A DNA stretch of 64,000 bases from Xestospongia bergquistia (taxonomy: Eukaryota; Porifera; Demospongiae; Haplosclerida; Petrosiidae), in NCBI GenBank assembly GCA_963965975.1, contig OZ014417.1, positions 3,453,821-3,517,820 on the forward strand, written 5' to 3'. The translations under genes and the position numbers were made by a program. This document shows positions 1 to 10,596 of this stretch, in pieces (position 1 is the stretch's first letter; every line of letters starts with the position of its first letter). The notes under the pieces are model-generated. The model was not told the DNA's origin. It saw only the letters and a program-made list of their open reading frames with translations, and searched no databases.

Positions 1-249
1 AAAACCTCTAAGTAATGATAGATTAATGATTTGTGGAAAGATAGACAAGAATACAAGGAGAAATGTTGATGAGGGAGCAGTTATATGACTTTTCTAAATG
101 ATGAGATGATGACACAAGGCAGTACCTATAGGTGAGTTGGCACTAAAAGTCATTACTTGAAGGGAATCAGTTAACAAAAACGTTTTGGATAACTTATGAT
201 GATAGAAATAGTGATTGACAACAGTCTCTAAGCAGGCAATATACCCTAC

Positions 250-474
250 ACCGGGATTTATTGGCGACCGATAAAATTTGGCGAATTGGCGAATTTCGAA
301 AAATCGCCAAATTAAATAACTGTTTTATCACGTATTACCACGCCCACATTTTTTTATCTGTACTCGTGAAAGATTATTTCATTAAAGTGGGTGTGGTAAC
401 AAGACATATGCTAAATTCAAATCTCGCCAATTATAAAATTCCGCCAAATTTTATCGTCGCCAATAAATCCCGGT
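250..474. repeat. MITE with long terminal inverted repeats
   Basis: The left end (accgggatttattggcga) returns as its reverse complement at the right end, and the inverted match continues inward through the ttggcgaatt-type sequence for about 45 bases with small gaps. There is no coding capacity of its own; the 95-codon frame across it is a by-product of the repeat. This is a non-autonomous DNA transposon. The target duplication is not clear. Confidence 0.8.
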
Positions 475-887
475 ATACGGTACATTATTGTACACTTTTC
501 TTCTCAATATCCATAACATCATCAAATGACTTGGCAATTTCAAGTTGAGGCATTAGCTGATGGAATCATCTTAGAAGACATATTTGGAGATCTTTTATTT
601 GTGGACGTTTGTCTACTAAAGATGCACTTGGTTTGTGGCTCTTGTGCTGTATCTGCTTGACATGCTTAAAAAGAACCTAGTTTTGAACATTATAATAATT
701 TTGAATGGAGTGAGGAGATATATAGCAACTATTTTAATGTTAACAGATGATGCATGACTGCCTCCCGTGAATGAAAGAACCTCCTTAAGATTATAATGCC
801 CCACAACCAAAAGAAACTAATTTGAATTCCAAATCAGTTTACAGTCAGCACTTTACAGATAAAGCAATAATTTTATAATAATTTTGT

Positions 888-3186
888 TCAGCAAGATTTA
901 TTACATGGATATGGACAGTCAACTTCTTTTGAGTTTCCAGAAGTCTTGAAGTACCAGTTACTAAAAGTCTTACTGGCACTTTGGCCTCCTACTTCTATTG
1001 AATTCCAAGATTTGTCACTCAGAGATTGACAGTGAGTCAATCAAGAGTCTAGAAAAGCACCATTACTCTCAGATGTAATGATAGGATAAGTAGCTTGTTG
1101 AAACTCCTATATAATTTTGTCAAGACCAAGCATGATCAATTGTTATTAAACTTACATCAAAGAATTGTTCAACTTTTTTCATTTCCTTAGGACTACAATA
1201 AGGTGGTATGTATTTTAGTTGGAGAGTGTTATGAAGTTGCCATGTGTCGTGTTGAGAATTGAGTACAAATATTGGACTGGAAATGTAAGAATAAGTATAC
1301 TAATGGAAGAAAGGGAAGTGTTTTCAAGTGGTACCAATATTCCTTCAACAGTACAGTAAAGTACCTGAGCCACTTCCAAACTTCATTCCTGTTAGCCATG
1401 ATACATTTCTGATTGACTCCACTAGTACAGTTCTGCATCTTAAACATTGAAAAACAAATAAGAAACATTTTGTTATTATTATTGTAACAGTATTTTATTA
1501 TAAATAATTGCCTTTATGTGGTAATGTTACTGTTGACTACAGTTTGAGAAGAATAAATGTTCTATCTAAATTATGATCTTTCTAAGAAGTGAGCTATCTC
1601 TATAGAACATCAAGAAGATTGATTACAGAATTGAAAGTTGTGGTTACATTGGAGAATGTCCATTAATTGGTGTCACATTTGGGATATACAGATCTAGAGT
1701 ATAAATATACATGTAGACCAGAACAATCATGGACCACTTTATATAAAGTCATCACATGTATAGGGTGCCTACTTATTACTAATGTAGTGTGTATCAGCAC
1801 ATTACATTGGTAGTCAATGGGTACAATTTGTTTTATGTGTTGTCTTTACTATATAGTCACATGCAATAATAAAATTAAAAATGACTTATATTGAGCTGTG
1901 AAGTTATAAAGATAGGAACATGGACAGCTGTATCTATTTTCATGGAGTGACTATAGAATGCTAGAAATAATTTAAAAGAAGCTTCAAACTTTTGTATAAA
2001 TGAACTTAATATATTATATATAGTACTAGCATGCATGCATCCATATAACACTATATAAATGTATTAGTTGTTCAACCAATATATATATATATATATTTAG
2101 TTAAGCTGCAATAATACATGATAGGATACAATTCAGTTTTTATAATTAAAAAACTAATTTACAAATCATGTAGTAAATTTTGTCAGTATGAGCTATAAAT
2201 TCATTGCATGTGTTGAAACTATATGATTTGTCAATTCTATAGTAATTAGTAATCAAAACAGATTATGTTTTCAAATGATAAATGTACTTTGTAGACATGT
2301 ATGTACCTGATGAGTGACCAGCAATTACTTAATAGAACTAATCTATTACAAAAATACATGCTAATTATATTACTATATAGTCAGGTACTAACCATAAGGA
2401 CAAAGTATATTTGAGCAGTAATATTTATAACATCAATAATATATCTATCAAATAACAAAAATCATGCATTTACACTAAAACATAGCTTTTATTTATATAC
2501 AGATGACTTACACAGCATCAGCCATACATATAGTTTTATACTTAGTGGATGATGGAAGAATATCTTGGACATAATCAATATGAAAATAAGTGACTAATTC
2601 ACCAGCTGTAATAATAAAGTTAGAATAACTACTTTTATTATAGTTATTATAGTATTTTGGAATTGACAGTATAAAGTACTAGTTAATAAACATTATAATA
2701 AAATTTATTAAAAAAGAAAGGTGTTGCTACTGTGTGATAACTATTATGACAAACTCAGCTATAAGTTACAACCTGAACAACCAGTTAGAATCATGTCCTC
2801 AGATTTGTCCATTCCAGCTGTCATTAGTCCACCCAGTATTGATTGAAGTATTTTGAAGCCTCTAAAATAGATTGGAGTCCCTTCTACATCAACCGGATGG
2901 TCACTATAGTATAATACATGTATACACAATCATTGATGTTATATTATAACTTACACATTGCCAGTAAATGATGCTCCATCACAATAGTTAATAAAAGCTA
3001 GATTCCAATTGTAAAAGTCAGGATTAATGTCTTGATTGTCAGAAAGAAAACCAGAGAATAAAGCAGTAGTTGTCGAGAAGTTTGATGACTAAAGACTGGA
3101 TTTACTTCCATCTAAACAATCTCCTTCATCATAACACCACTCTCCACCTTCCAAATTAATAATCCATTTACTAGCACCAGTTCCTG
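888..3186 (-). pseudogene. Pectinacetylesterase/NOTUM-family gene, copy A, disrupted
   Basis: Exons on the minus strand, in gene order: about 3186-2955, 2903-2773, 2605-2512, 1443-1374, 1276-1156 and 1106-888. Family motifs can be read: INLEGGEWCYDEGDCLDGSK, then [18 protein letters not shown], then ILTGCSAGE (the nucleophile-serine motif, usually GCSAGG), PIFVLNSQHDTWQ (catalytic Asp region) and GAFLDS..LTHCQ near the C-terminus. The family consists of secreted alpha/beta-hydrolases that remove acyl groups from glycans or proteins. Two lesions are visible: TAG at 3089-3091 after the first motif, and TGA at 1041-1043 where copy B reads Cys (GAFLDSC). The acceptor before the 1443 exon reads CAA instead of the CAG seen in copy B. 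No 5' signal exon was found, and one exon after MADA is missing in 1,444-2,511. Family call is firm; disruption is likely. Confidence 0.8.
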
Positions 3187-3231
3187 AGCCTACTTATAAG
3201 TAACGTGTCAAAGTGTGTCATGTATATGTGA

Positions 3232-3467
3232 CTTGATTTGTAATAAGGTACCACTTCTGTAAAAACATGTCACATGATTTGTGAAAAGGAACCACTGTTA
3301 AAAACCTCAAAAACAGTTTTCTATACATAGTTATCATGAATAGTTGTGTATAATACATATAGTGAATGTATGTATACAAACTTATTTGGAGGTGTTTTAA
3401 CAGTGGTTCCTTTTCACAAATCATGTGACAAATGTTTTGACAGAAGTGGTCGCTTATTGCAAATCAG
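3232..3467. repeat. MITE with ~70-bp inverted ends, copy 1
   Basis: The arms (aataaggtaccacttctg... and ...cagaagtggtcgcttattg) are inverted copies and include the inner pair gaaaaggaaccactgtt / aacagtggttccttttc. A second full copy lies at 34,905-35,140 and a half copy at 43,432-43,503. No protein is encoded. Confidence 0.85.
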
Positions 3468-3989
3468 ACTGATCTCCAAGTGATCAGAAAAATGATCATG
3501 AGTTTCTAATTACTCAAGTTCTTCTTCAAATTGAAGAGAGATATTTATAGTCAATATTAGAGCTTTTGATATATTCATTTAATCATAAGTGACACCAGTG
3601 TACACAAATTAACTGAAACTACAAAAACTACTACTAGTAAGAACATATAATGTACATAAAATGTATATTTAACATAATACAATTGAATGTCTAAAATGTG
3701 GATTGTCCAGATCTTCTGAAAGTAACCAATCAAATTTACAAGTCAATGTACAGGTATGACATAAACAGTACTAGTATTAATGTGTTGATAATACATTGCA
3801 CATATCATGTAGGGAACTAACATAGAAGATGCAATCAAAAATTCATTCCAAAAAGTGATGTCATATGAAAAAGAGGAGTTATAACGTCAGAGGTGATTAA
3901 TACATTTTAAACTAGTCCAATGCAATATAATTAGTCCATTAATAAAAATAGATATAACCAACAAACTCGAACAACAGTAAAATAAGATA

Positions 3990-4175
3990 TGCATTCATTG
4001 CCATCAATTTTGATACTGATATAATCTAACTTACACATCTTCAATTTCAAAGTCTTCATCTCCAAATTAAATAGCTGGAAAACTCATTAGACAACTTAGG
4101 CTCCTCCTCCTCTAAAGGTTGGTAATATTTCTTATATTGTGGTGTTTGCTGCTTCAAGACTCTTATAACTTGATG
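3990..4175 (-). pseudogene. Fragment of a PRDM9-like gene (exon before the SET region)
   Basis: The sequence aligns by eye with the acidic exon of the other PRDM9-like copies (for example 39,380-39,570), sharing the run that encodes the GFDIEDV-type end and the LGSSTYEC-type start. The frame is broken and no other exon of the gene lies next to it. It is a stray remnant of the duplicated PRDM9-like family, which implies that at least five copies existed here. Confidence 0.5.
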
Positions 4176-4930
4176 ATCCTAGACCCAACATGAACATGTC
4201 AATTCATTTAAATATCTTGGTGTTATTATCACCTTCAATTTATTGTGGTCTTCTCACATCTAATCTGTCCACTTTAAAGCTTGTCAAACCATTGGGGTCA
4301 TCTACTGTAACTTCTATAAGCATGCTTCTCCTCAAACTCTTCTCACTTTATATCGCTCTCTTGTCATTTCCTATTTTATTTACTGCTCTCTGTCTGGGAC
4401 CCACCAGTATCTTTCACCAATTCTGAAATTCTCACAAAACAAAACATTTTGCTAAAAATGTACTCTTATAAATGAAACAGTGATTACTCATATCTTCTCT
4501 CAACTTTTAGCCTTCTGCCCCTCTCAACTTGTTGTTCTATTTCTAAACTATATCTTCTCTAAAATATTACTGACAACCTCTTATATTTTCCTTCTGATGT
4601 TTTGATCCACAAACCTCCATCAAGTCATGCTTCTTATCACTTTGATCCTCTCACTTTCGCCATCCCTTTTTCTTGCTCATCTGCTTCACAAACTCATTTG
4701 TCCCTTCTGTTCTCTCACTGTGGAATTCACTTCCTTATCATGTGAAATCTAGCTTATCTCTAATCACTTTTAAATCTAAAGTAAATATGCTTATTTACTA
4801 ATCATCCACTTGCTATCACTTATCACAATAAAACGTATCGGATACCATCAATCATTTATTTCTATCTATATCTTATTAATCATACTATATCAAATGCTTT
4901 TATACTATTTTGTCTATTATTGTTCTATTC
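4150..4930 (+). mobile_element. LINE fragment, C-terminal part of reverse transcriptase
   Basis: The plus strand encodes a stretch reading FKYLGVIITFNLLWSSHIS, followed by a TLLTLYRSLV-type segment and a truncated W-D-P-H-like end, the usual order at the C-terminal side of a non-LTR reverse transcriptase. Downstream frames continue as a degraded 3' part (PLTFAIPFSCSSASQT) up to an A-rich run at 4,981. It is frame-broken and 5'-truncated. It lies only in block A, inside the segment that block B lacks. Confidence 0.7.
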
Positions 4931-5005
4931 TGTTTGTGCCCGTAAAACTTGCAGGAGGTATTGGGCATTCATTTTGTCTATAAAAAGAAAAAAAAACTAA
5001 AAAAA

Positions 5006-5133
5006 CTTAACATAACAATCATTAAAACTAACTTAACAATCATTAAAACTAACTTAACAATCATCAAAACTAACTTAACAATCATTAAAACTAACTTAAC
5101 AATCATTAAAACTAACTTAACAATCATTAAAAC
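5006..5133. repeat. 21-bp minisatellite after the LINE tail
   Basis: About six direct copies of a 21-base unit (cttaacaatcattaaaacta plus a) follow an A-rich run. The unit is a multiple of three, so both strands show open frames (LTIIKTN repeated), which are artefacts. The position directly after the LINE 3' end suggests an expanded retrotransposon tail. Confidence 0.9.
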
Positions 5134-5219
5134 TTTCATTAGAGAGAGCCAGTTAATACATCTAGTTGAGATCGGCAAGCATCACTTGGTAATAAATGTT
5201 GTATAGACACTGTGTAAGT

Positions 5220-6585
5220 TTTAGTTGAGTGATCATCTTCAGCAGTGACAACAATATCTATCATTGATGCTGCACCTTCAGTTAACTGAGCTATTTTACT
5301 TGTAGCATCTCCCTAGGATAGCTATAAACAATTTACACCTATTTTAATTGTATAAGAAGGACAACTATCACTGGTTAGAGTTGTTGACTTCATTTCATTT
5401 ACTCCACTGGCTACAGTGACACCGTATTCTGTTACAAGGCTCTAGACTAGTTGCTCTGGAGCTATTTTAATATCTCTTATAGAACCTCTACCTGATACCT
5501 TAATATGTGGTTTTGGGACTGGTTTGTGTTCATTAGTTGACTGTGATTCTGATGACTCTAGATATTGTTGTTCAATTATCTTCAATAAATCTTTGCCAAG
5601 GACACTAGATCAGTGTGGTCTTTGCCATGTCTGCATGGTTCTCAGGTACTGGTCATCTTGGTATTGGAGATCTTGAGATGTAGTTAGAGGATCCTAGACA
5701 TTAATATTTAAGTCTGGATACTAGAACAGGCTGTGTTGTCCCTGCTGCTGCAATGCTGAGGGGGTTTTCTTCTGATTATCTGTGTGTTCACTCACATTGA
5801 CCAAAGGCTCTGGAAATTGACTTAGTAGCTCTAGGAGTTGAACCTGTTTTGCTAAATCTCTAGGCATTTGTTCTTTGTAGTTCTTTACTGATATATCAGC
5901 TCCAAATTGAACAAGAATTTTGTCATACAAGTAGTCATTTTTTAAATAAAAGTAAATTAGTTTCATGATTACTATAATAAAACAATAAGTTGGAGAAAGT
6001 TCTCAACTTTTACATGTAAATTTATAATATACTGATCAATTGAAAATAAAATTGGTCTCACAAATATCATTGTTTTCTTATTCAGTAATAGAGTAGGAAA
6101 TATAATAAAGGTTATTATTATGACATCATACTTTGTTTTCATCAAACCACTTGCAGTCTTTAAACTACCAATATAATTATTGATCTCATACCTGACTGAT
6201 AACACTCTCATCACCATCCATTCTAGGTCTATTATCAACAGTTATATCAGTAGTAGTGGTGGAGTCTTATTCTTCCTTCCAAATATAGGACTCTAAATGA
6301 ACAAAAAATGCTAATAAATTACGTTATTTTATTAATAAAACTACATTGTGTCAATAGCCATTTATAATGACAGTAGAGTATACAGAGAATATATAGAGGT
6401 TATTTGATCACGTTCTGACGCACTTTTCTTTCTATCTCAGAACTATTAATTATGAATAAAACATAATTAATAGTTGTATTATAATTGAACAGATAATTGT
6501 ATTCAAATATTTTCTTTACCTTGAAGGTTATCAGGAGGTGGTCCTTTTTCTGTTGATGATGTAATATGAGATAATTGATTCATCT
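5220..6585 (-). pseudogene. Ankyrin-repeat gene remnant
   Basis: A possible first exon, MNQLSHITSSTEKGPPPDN, ends in a GT donor near 6,522. A middle exon (5,966 downward) reads like one ankyrin repeat: ILVQFGADISVKNYKEQMPR then DLAKQVQLLELL. A later exon chain (about 5,690-5,220) reads KPHIKVSGRGSIRDIKIAPE, then SLVTEYGVTVASGVNEMKST, with an in-frame TAG between the two and a donor near 5,340; the next segment is GDATSKIAQLTEGAASMID. Ankyrin repeats are protein-binding modules. I do not recognise the rest. It may be a decayed host gene; similar pieces recur at 7,140-7,600, 43,505-44,100 and 60,990-61,130. Confidence 0.45.
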
Positions 6586-7139
6586 TGAGTCAACTGAGAT
6601 AGTGAAGACAATAATAATGACATCACTTTATGAAAATAATCACTTCTTTAAATAATAAACCAGGTATTTCAATGTTGAGTATTTTTGGAGTTGATTCTTG
6701 TTCTCTCAGAAGACCACAAGTAGATATTTCATTACATCCAACTATGTCAAAAGATACAAAATTTACAGATGAATGGATGGACAAATAAATGAATGGATAC
6801 ACTTAAATTACATAACAACCTGTTTTCTCTTTGGTATCTTCTTTATTATCTCTTACATAATGATGACATGTTGACTTAAAATCATGTGTTGCTAAATCTA
6901 ACATAGGTAAGAGAATGGGAGAATCAGACTCATATGGGCTCATGCCAGTATCATGGACCAAGAATGGAGTTATATAATGTATATGAAATTAGCCTTTGTT
7001 CCTGATTGTTCTTGATTTTTCTTATGTTTCAAGTTTTTATTCTTTACTTCCTTTAGAATAAACATATTTTCTGTCATCATCAGGTGACTCTTGACAACTC
7101 TTATGTTCAAATTACATTTTAGATACCTGTGTTATTGAT

Positions 7140-7620
7140 ATAAAACCTCTAGTATGTGGTTTAGAACAGGTTTTTGTTCATTAGTTGGCTGTGATTCTGA
7201 TGGTTCTTGATATCAACGTTCAATTATCTTCAATGAATCTTTGCCATGCAAACTAGAAGGGCATGGTCTTTGCTGTGTTTGGTTCTCAGGTTCTGCTTGT
7301 GCTGGTACTGGAAATCTTGAGATGTAATTAGAGGATCCTGGACATTTACGTCTGGGAGCTGGAATAGGCTATGTTGTCTTTTGCTGTTGCAATGCTGAGG
7401 GGGGAAAAGTTTCTTTTGATATTCTGTGCTCTCTCCCTTAGTTGCTTAAATGGGACAAGACAACTTTGGATATTAATAACATTGAAATATAAAGAGGGAT
7501 TTGTAATAGAGAAATCATTAGATGCATTATTGCTGAGATATCTGTTAGAAAAAAAACACAAAATATTAACAAAAAATGGCAATAATATTATTAATAGTCA
7601 AGTATAGTATAGGTATCAGA
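7140..7620 (-). pseudogene. Second, more decayed copy of the ankyrin-gene exons
   Basis: The run from about 7,140 to 7,420 repeats 5,500-5,780 closely at the DNA level (the stretch encoding the HKP...SESQ region and the SALQQQ region). Upstream, an acceptor-like tctaacag is followed by DISA, but the frame soon closes. Block B has the matching segment at 43,505-44,100. Long open frames exist on both strands here, but neither shows a domain. I treat it as a tandem duplicate remnant. Confidence 0.4.
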
Positions 7621-7639
7621 CCAATATTATTGAGATTTA

Positions 7640-8505
7640 GAGAAAAAGAGTAAATTAAATTCATTTGTTGTAAGTGCATTGGCAGTTGTTACATTCAGTT
7701 AAATTTCATTCACCATTTTCATTACTCACGTATATCTATAGAATACTCTATAAAACCGACATTGACATTCTCTACAAACTCAGTCCAAAACATCTTATAA
7801 TTTTGTAGTATGTAAAGTGTGCTAGTGAAAGAAATAGTAACAACGACTACTACAGATATGTTTACTAATTTATAAAAGTTTATAGTCATAAGAAACAACT
7901 GGCAATATTAAAATTTAATACAAGAATTAGTATAACAATTGTAACATTTGGTCTGAAAGAGATGAGTAATAATTTCTTTTTTTAATCATGGCTACCAGCA
8001 TTATTAACTACACAATATACAGGGTTTGTTTGTTTATTATGTAATGTCTCTTAAAATTCAACTCATAAGATAGAAATATGGTCATGTAATTCCTACAAAC
8101 TTCTTAGTTTAGATTTGTATGCAATATATCATTACACAGGACATGATAACACAATAGGTAATTAATATTAAAGTAACATGTGTATATGCAGGGTTTTCCT
8201 CAAATTTAGCAACCAATGTGACTTAACTAATTTATTTGTACTTTATATTACTTACCAACTAAGTTACTGGTATATCACATCTTCTATCACAAGATGTTAA
8301 GTGCGTCAGTTGATGATTATGGGTGTAGCTCAAATGATTTCCAACTACCTTGGGCTTCTCATTCAGTGGTGACACATGGATTAATTTAGCAAGCAGACGT
8401 TTCAACTTCACTTTTACATTGAGATGTGTTCAACTCTGTAGTTGAAAACAGTAACAATGGCTCATCTTTTAAGACCAATGGTTATTATTTGACCCCTCAG
8501 CCTGA
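7640..8505. other. Segment inverted relative to block B
   Basis: This stretch matches 44,133-44,735 only as its reverse complement, while sequence on both sides matches in direct orientation. For example, ttcaactctgtagttgaaaa here corresponds to the reversed form near 44,190. No gene is seen inside. About 280 bases (near 7,810-8,090) have no counterpart in B. Confidence 0.85.
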
Positions 8506-8884
8506 GCATGTCTACTTGAAGATCAAGTGTTAAGCAATTAAACCCGAAGAGAGGAAATGTTTCTTCAAATGTAGCCTCTTCAAGTGTTAATTATAAGGGT
8601 TCTCTATTCGACATAATTACTTCAAATGTCCAATTTTCAATAATAGAGAAAACAACTGCAATAACAATACATACAAAAACATCTTAGTATGATTTTTATA
8701 ATTTTAATTCTGTTTAAATTTAATATGATCTATTTTATTAATTGTATAATAAACTTTAATGCTATTATAATGAACGATAAATACTTGTGTACTTTCTCTA
8801 GGGTCAGGAAACAGCTCTATATATTTAGCATCAAAAGGGAGTACTGTGATATCATACAGCTACTGTTACACTCCAGTGTCAGTT

Positions 8885-9230
8885 CTCACCGGAAGCCGCA
8901 GAGCGACGTTCCAATTCTTATTTCCAATTTCAATTAAACGGGATTATACGGAGTTTGAATGTCTGTCCTCAGCTTCCGGAAATAATAGACCAAAATCAGG
9001 AAATAAATGGAAACCACTCGCTGATGTTCATTCTAAGTACACATGCACTCTCCGCGTTTTATTAAGTAGCAAAAAAGCCTAGAAATAGTGCGCATGTCAA
9101 AAATGGAATTAGGAATAAGAAATTGAACTAATCAACGTTAACTGGGTCGTTAATTGGGATTTTAAATTCACCAAGGTTCACGGAAGAAATAAGAGAGGAA
9201 TTGGAATGTCCGTCTGCGGCTTCCGGGCTT
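8885..9230. repeat. GC-richer inverted repeat near a possible gene start
   Basis: A motif close to aatgtccgtctgcggcttcc appears inverted near 8,890 and direct near 8,955 and 9,206. The block B counterparts are near 45,150, 45,200 and 45,432, and a lone copy lies near 59,930. The stretch is richer in CG than its surroundings. It could be a small palindromic transposon or promoter-associated sequence. Open frames crossing it (8,689-9,082) show no domain. Confidence 0.5.
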
Positions 9231-9239
9231 CCTTAGTCA

Positions 9240-9423
9240 AAATGCGGTTTCGTACAACGCAAGCGCAGAACAGCTTTAACGAAACTTCTTTGCTCGTCCC
9301 GTTTGAATGACCCTGTGCTAAAACTCATCAAACATACAAACTAGATATTCTCCTGTATCTTCGTTAAGAAGAAGTATCAAGAGTATCAGCTATCACATTG
9401 TGCTGTCTGTTACTCTAGCAGCT
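9240..9423 (+). promoter_or_regulatory. Candidate 5' non-coding exon upstream of receptor A
   Basis: A CG-containing stretch ends in a strong donor, agcagct|gtaagt, with the GT at 9,424, and the arrangement is kept in block B with its GT at 45,691. The next plausible acceptor is directly before the receptor ATG (ttgatattgcag, about 16,420). Use of this pair would need an intron of about 7 kb containing a retroelement, long for a sponge. RNA data would decide it. Confidence 0.25.
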
Positions 9424-10596
9424 GTAAGTTCTCAATAGCTATATATAATTAAAACATTGAATATAGATAAAAATATGGTTCACAATTTACAATAAATAAA
9501 TATATAAATAATGGTATTGGATATAAATTAACATGGATCTTGTAAGCTTTCCTACTATGACAAAAACATCAATAACATCTAAATAGAAACAACAAGAAAC
9601 TTGAAAATATGCTAAAGGATTAACAAACCCTTTTATCACTTACACCTCATTTGAGCATTCAAAATAACATAGGCCTAACAGTGGAAGTCCATTTCTACGT
9701 ACTCTTCAGTTTCTTCACACAGTATCGCATACTAGAAAAACATGCATTTACTCAGTACCAAATCACATTGACATTCATTTGTGACATAAATTCATGTCCT
9801 AAGTTAGTTGACTGTTGATTTCTACAAGAAATGTTTCTCCTCTGCTAGCTCATTATTATACAAGTGCTACTCATAACAGTGCTGACTGCAATCATGCATA
9901 AAAAGTCCTTATTTTTGGTGTAATATTATGCATGTGTTGCACTGTAAAAATTGAATGGTTAATTCAACCATTTATTGGTTATATAAGTTGCAATTCTAAA
10001 ATAATTTTTGTTGAAAAAGTAATCATAATACTGTTTTTATTACTAATGTACTACTGTTTATGTAGCTAAATATTCAATGTCATAATACATTATTAATCAA
10101 AATAGTATAACGTTTACATTTTGCATATGCAACCTGTATAAACATATATTACTTAAATCAATCAAAACATTTTTACAGTGTGCATACAATACAAATAGGA
10201 GACACTGCATGCTTATTAACATCACACAGTGGTTATTTCTACAATATATACTGATTGAATGTCATGTCCTGACTTAATCATTAAAGTATCAAACATTCTG
10301 GTTAAAGTCTATCTCATAATTATGATACTGTGTTTGTCATGAAGGGCTGTTGTTATGTAATCTGTAGTACTACTATCAATGTTTATGTAAACTGTTCAGG
10401 TGGTCTTATAAAAGTACTTCTAAGGGTATGTAGTGTAATGTACTGTATTGGGATATTACAATAATACAGCCCTAAAGTGCTTGTGTTACTGATAAACAGA
10501 TTGTTTATTTAACTGATTCATTATCAGTTTAGTTGTATTCTATTATAACTGACACTGTTTTTTACTATAAATCTGGATATAATGAAACAATAACTG
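9424..10596. other. Non-coding, shared with block B
   Basis: AT-rich sequence matching 45,691-46,927 in direct orientation with small indels. No ORF with a recognisable domain, tRNA or rRNA is seen. It would be intronic if the exon at 9,240-9,423 splices to the receptor. Confidence 0.6.

Noticed and set aside
4949-5206. 85-codon frame LTIIKTN repeated, and its minus-strand partner
   Set aside because: Both are products of the 21-base minisatellite, whose unit length is a multiple of three.
7346-7607. Open frames on both strands kept in block B (43,837-44,068)
   Set aside because: Both strands are open at once, no domain is seen, and the sequence repeats exon debris of the ankyrin gene at 5.5-5.8 kb; conservation is explained by recent duplication.
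8689-9082. Overlapping ORFs of 82 and 78 codons
   Set aside because: They cross an inverted repeat, are altered differently in block B (45,057-45,303), and show no domain.
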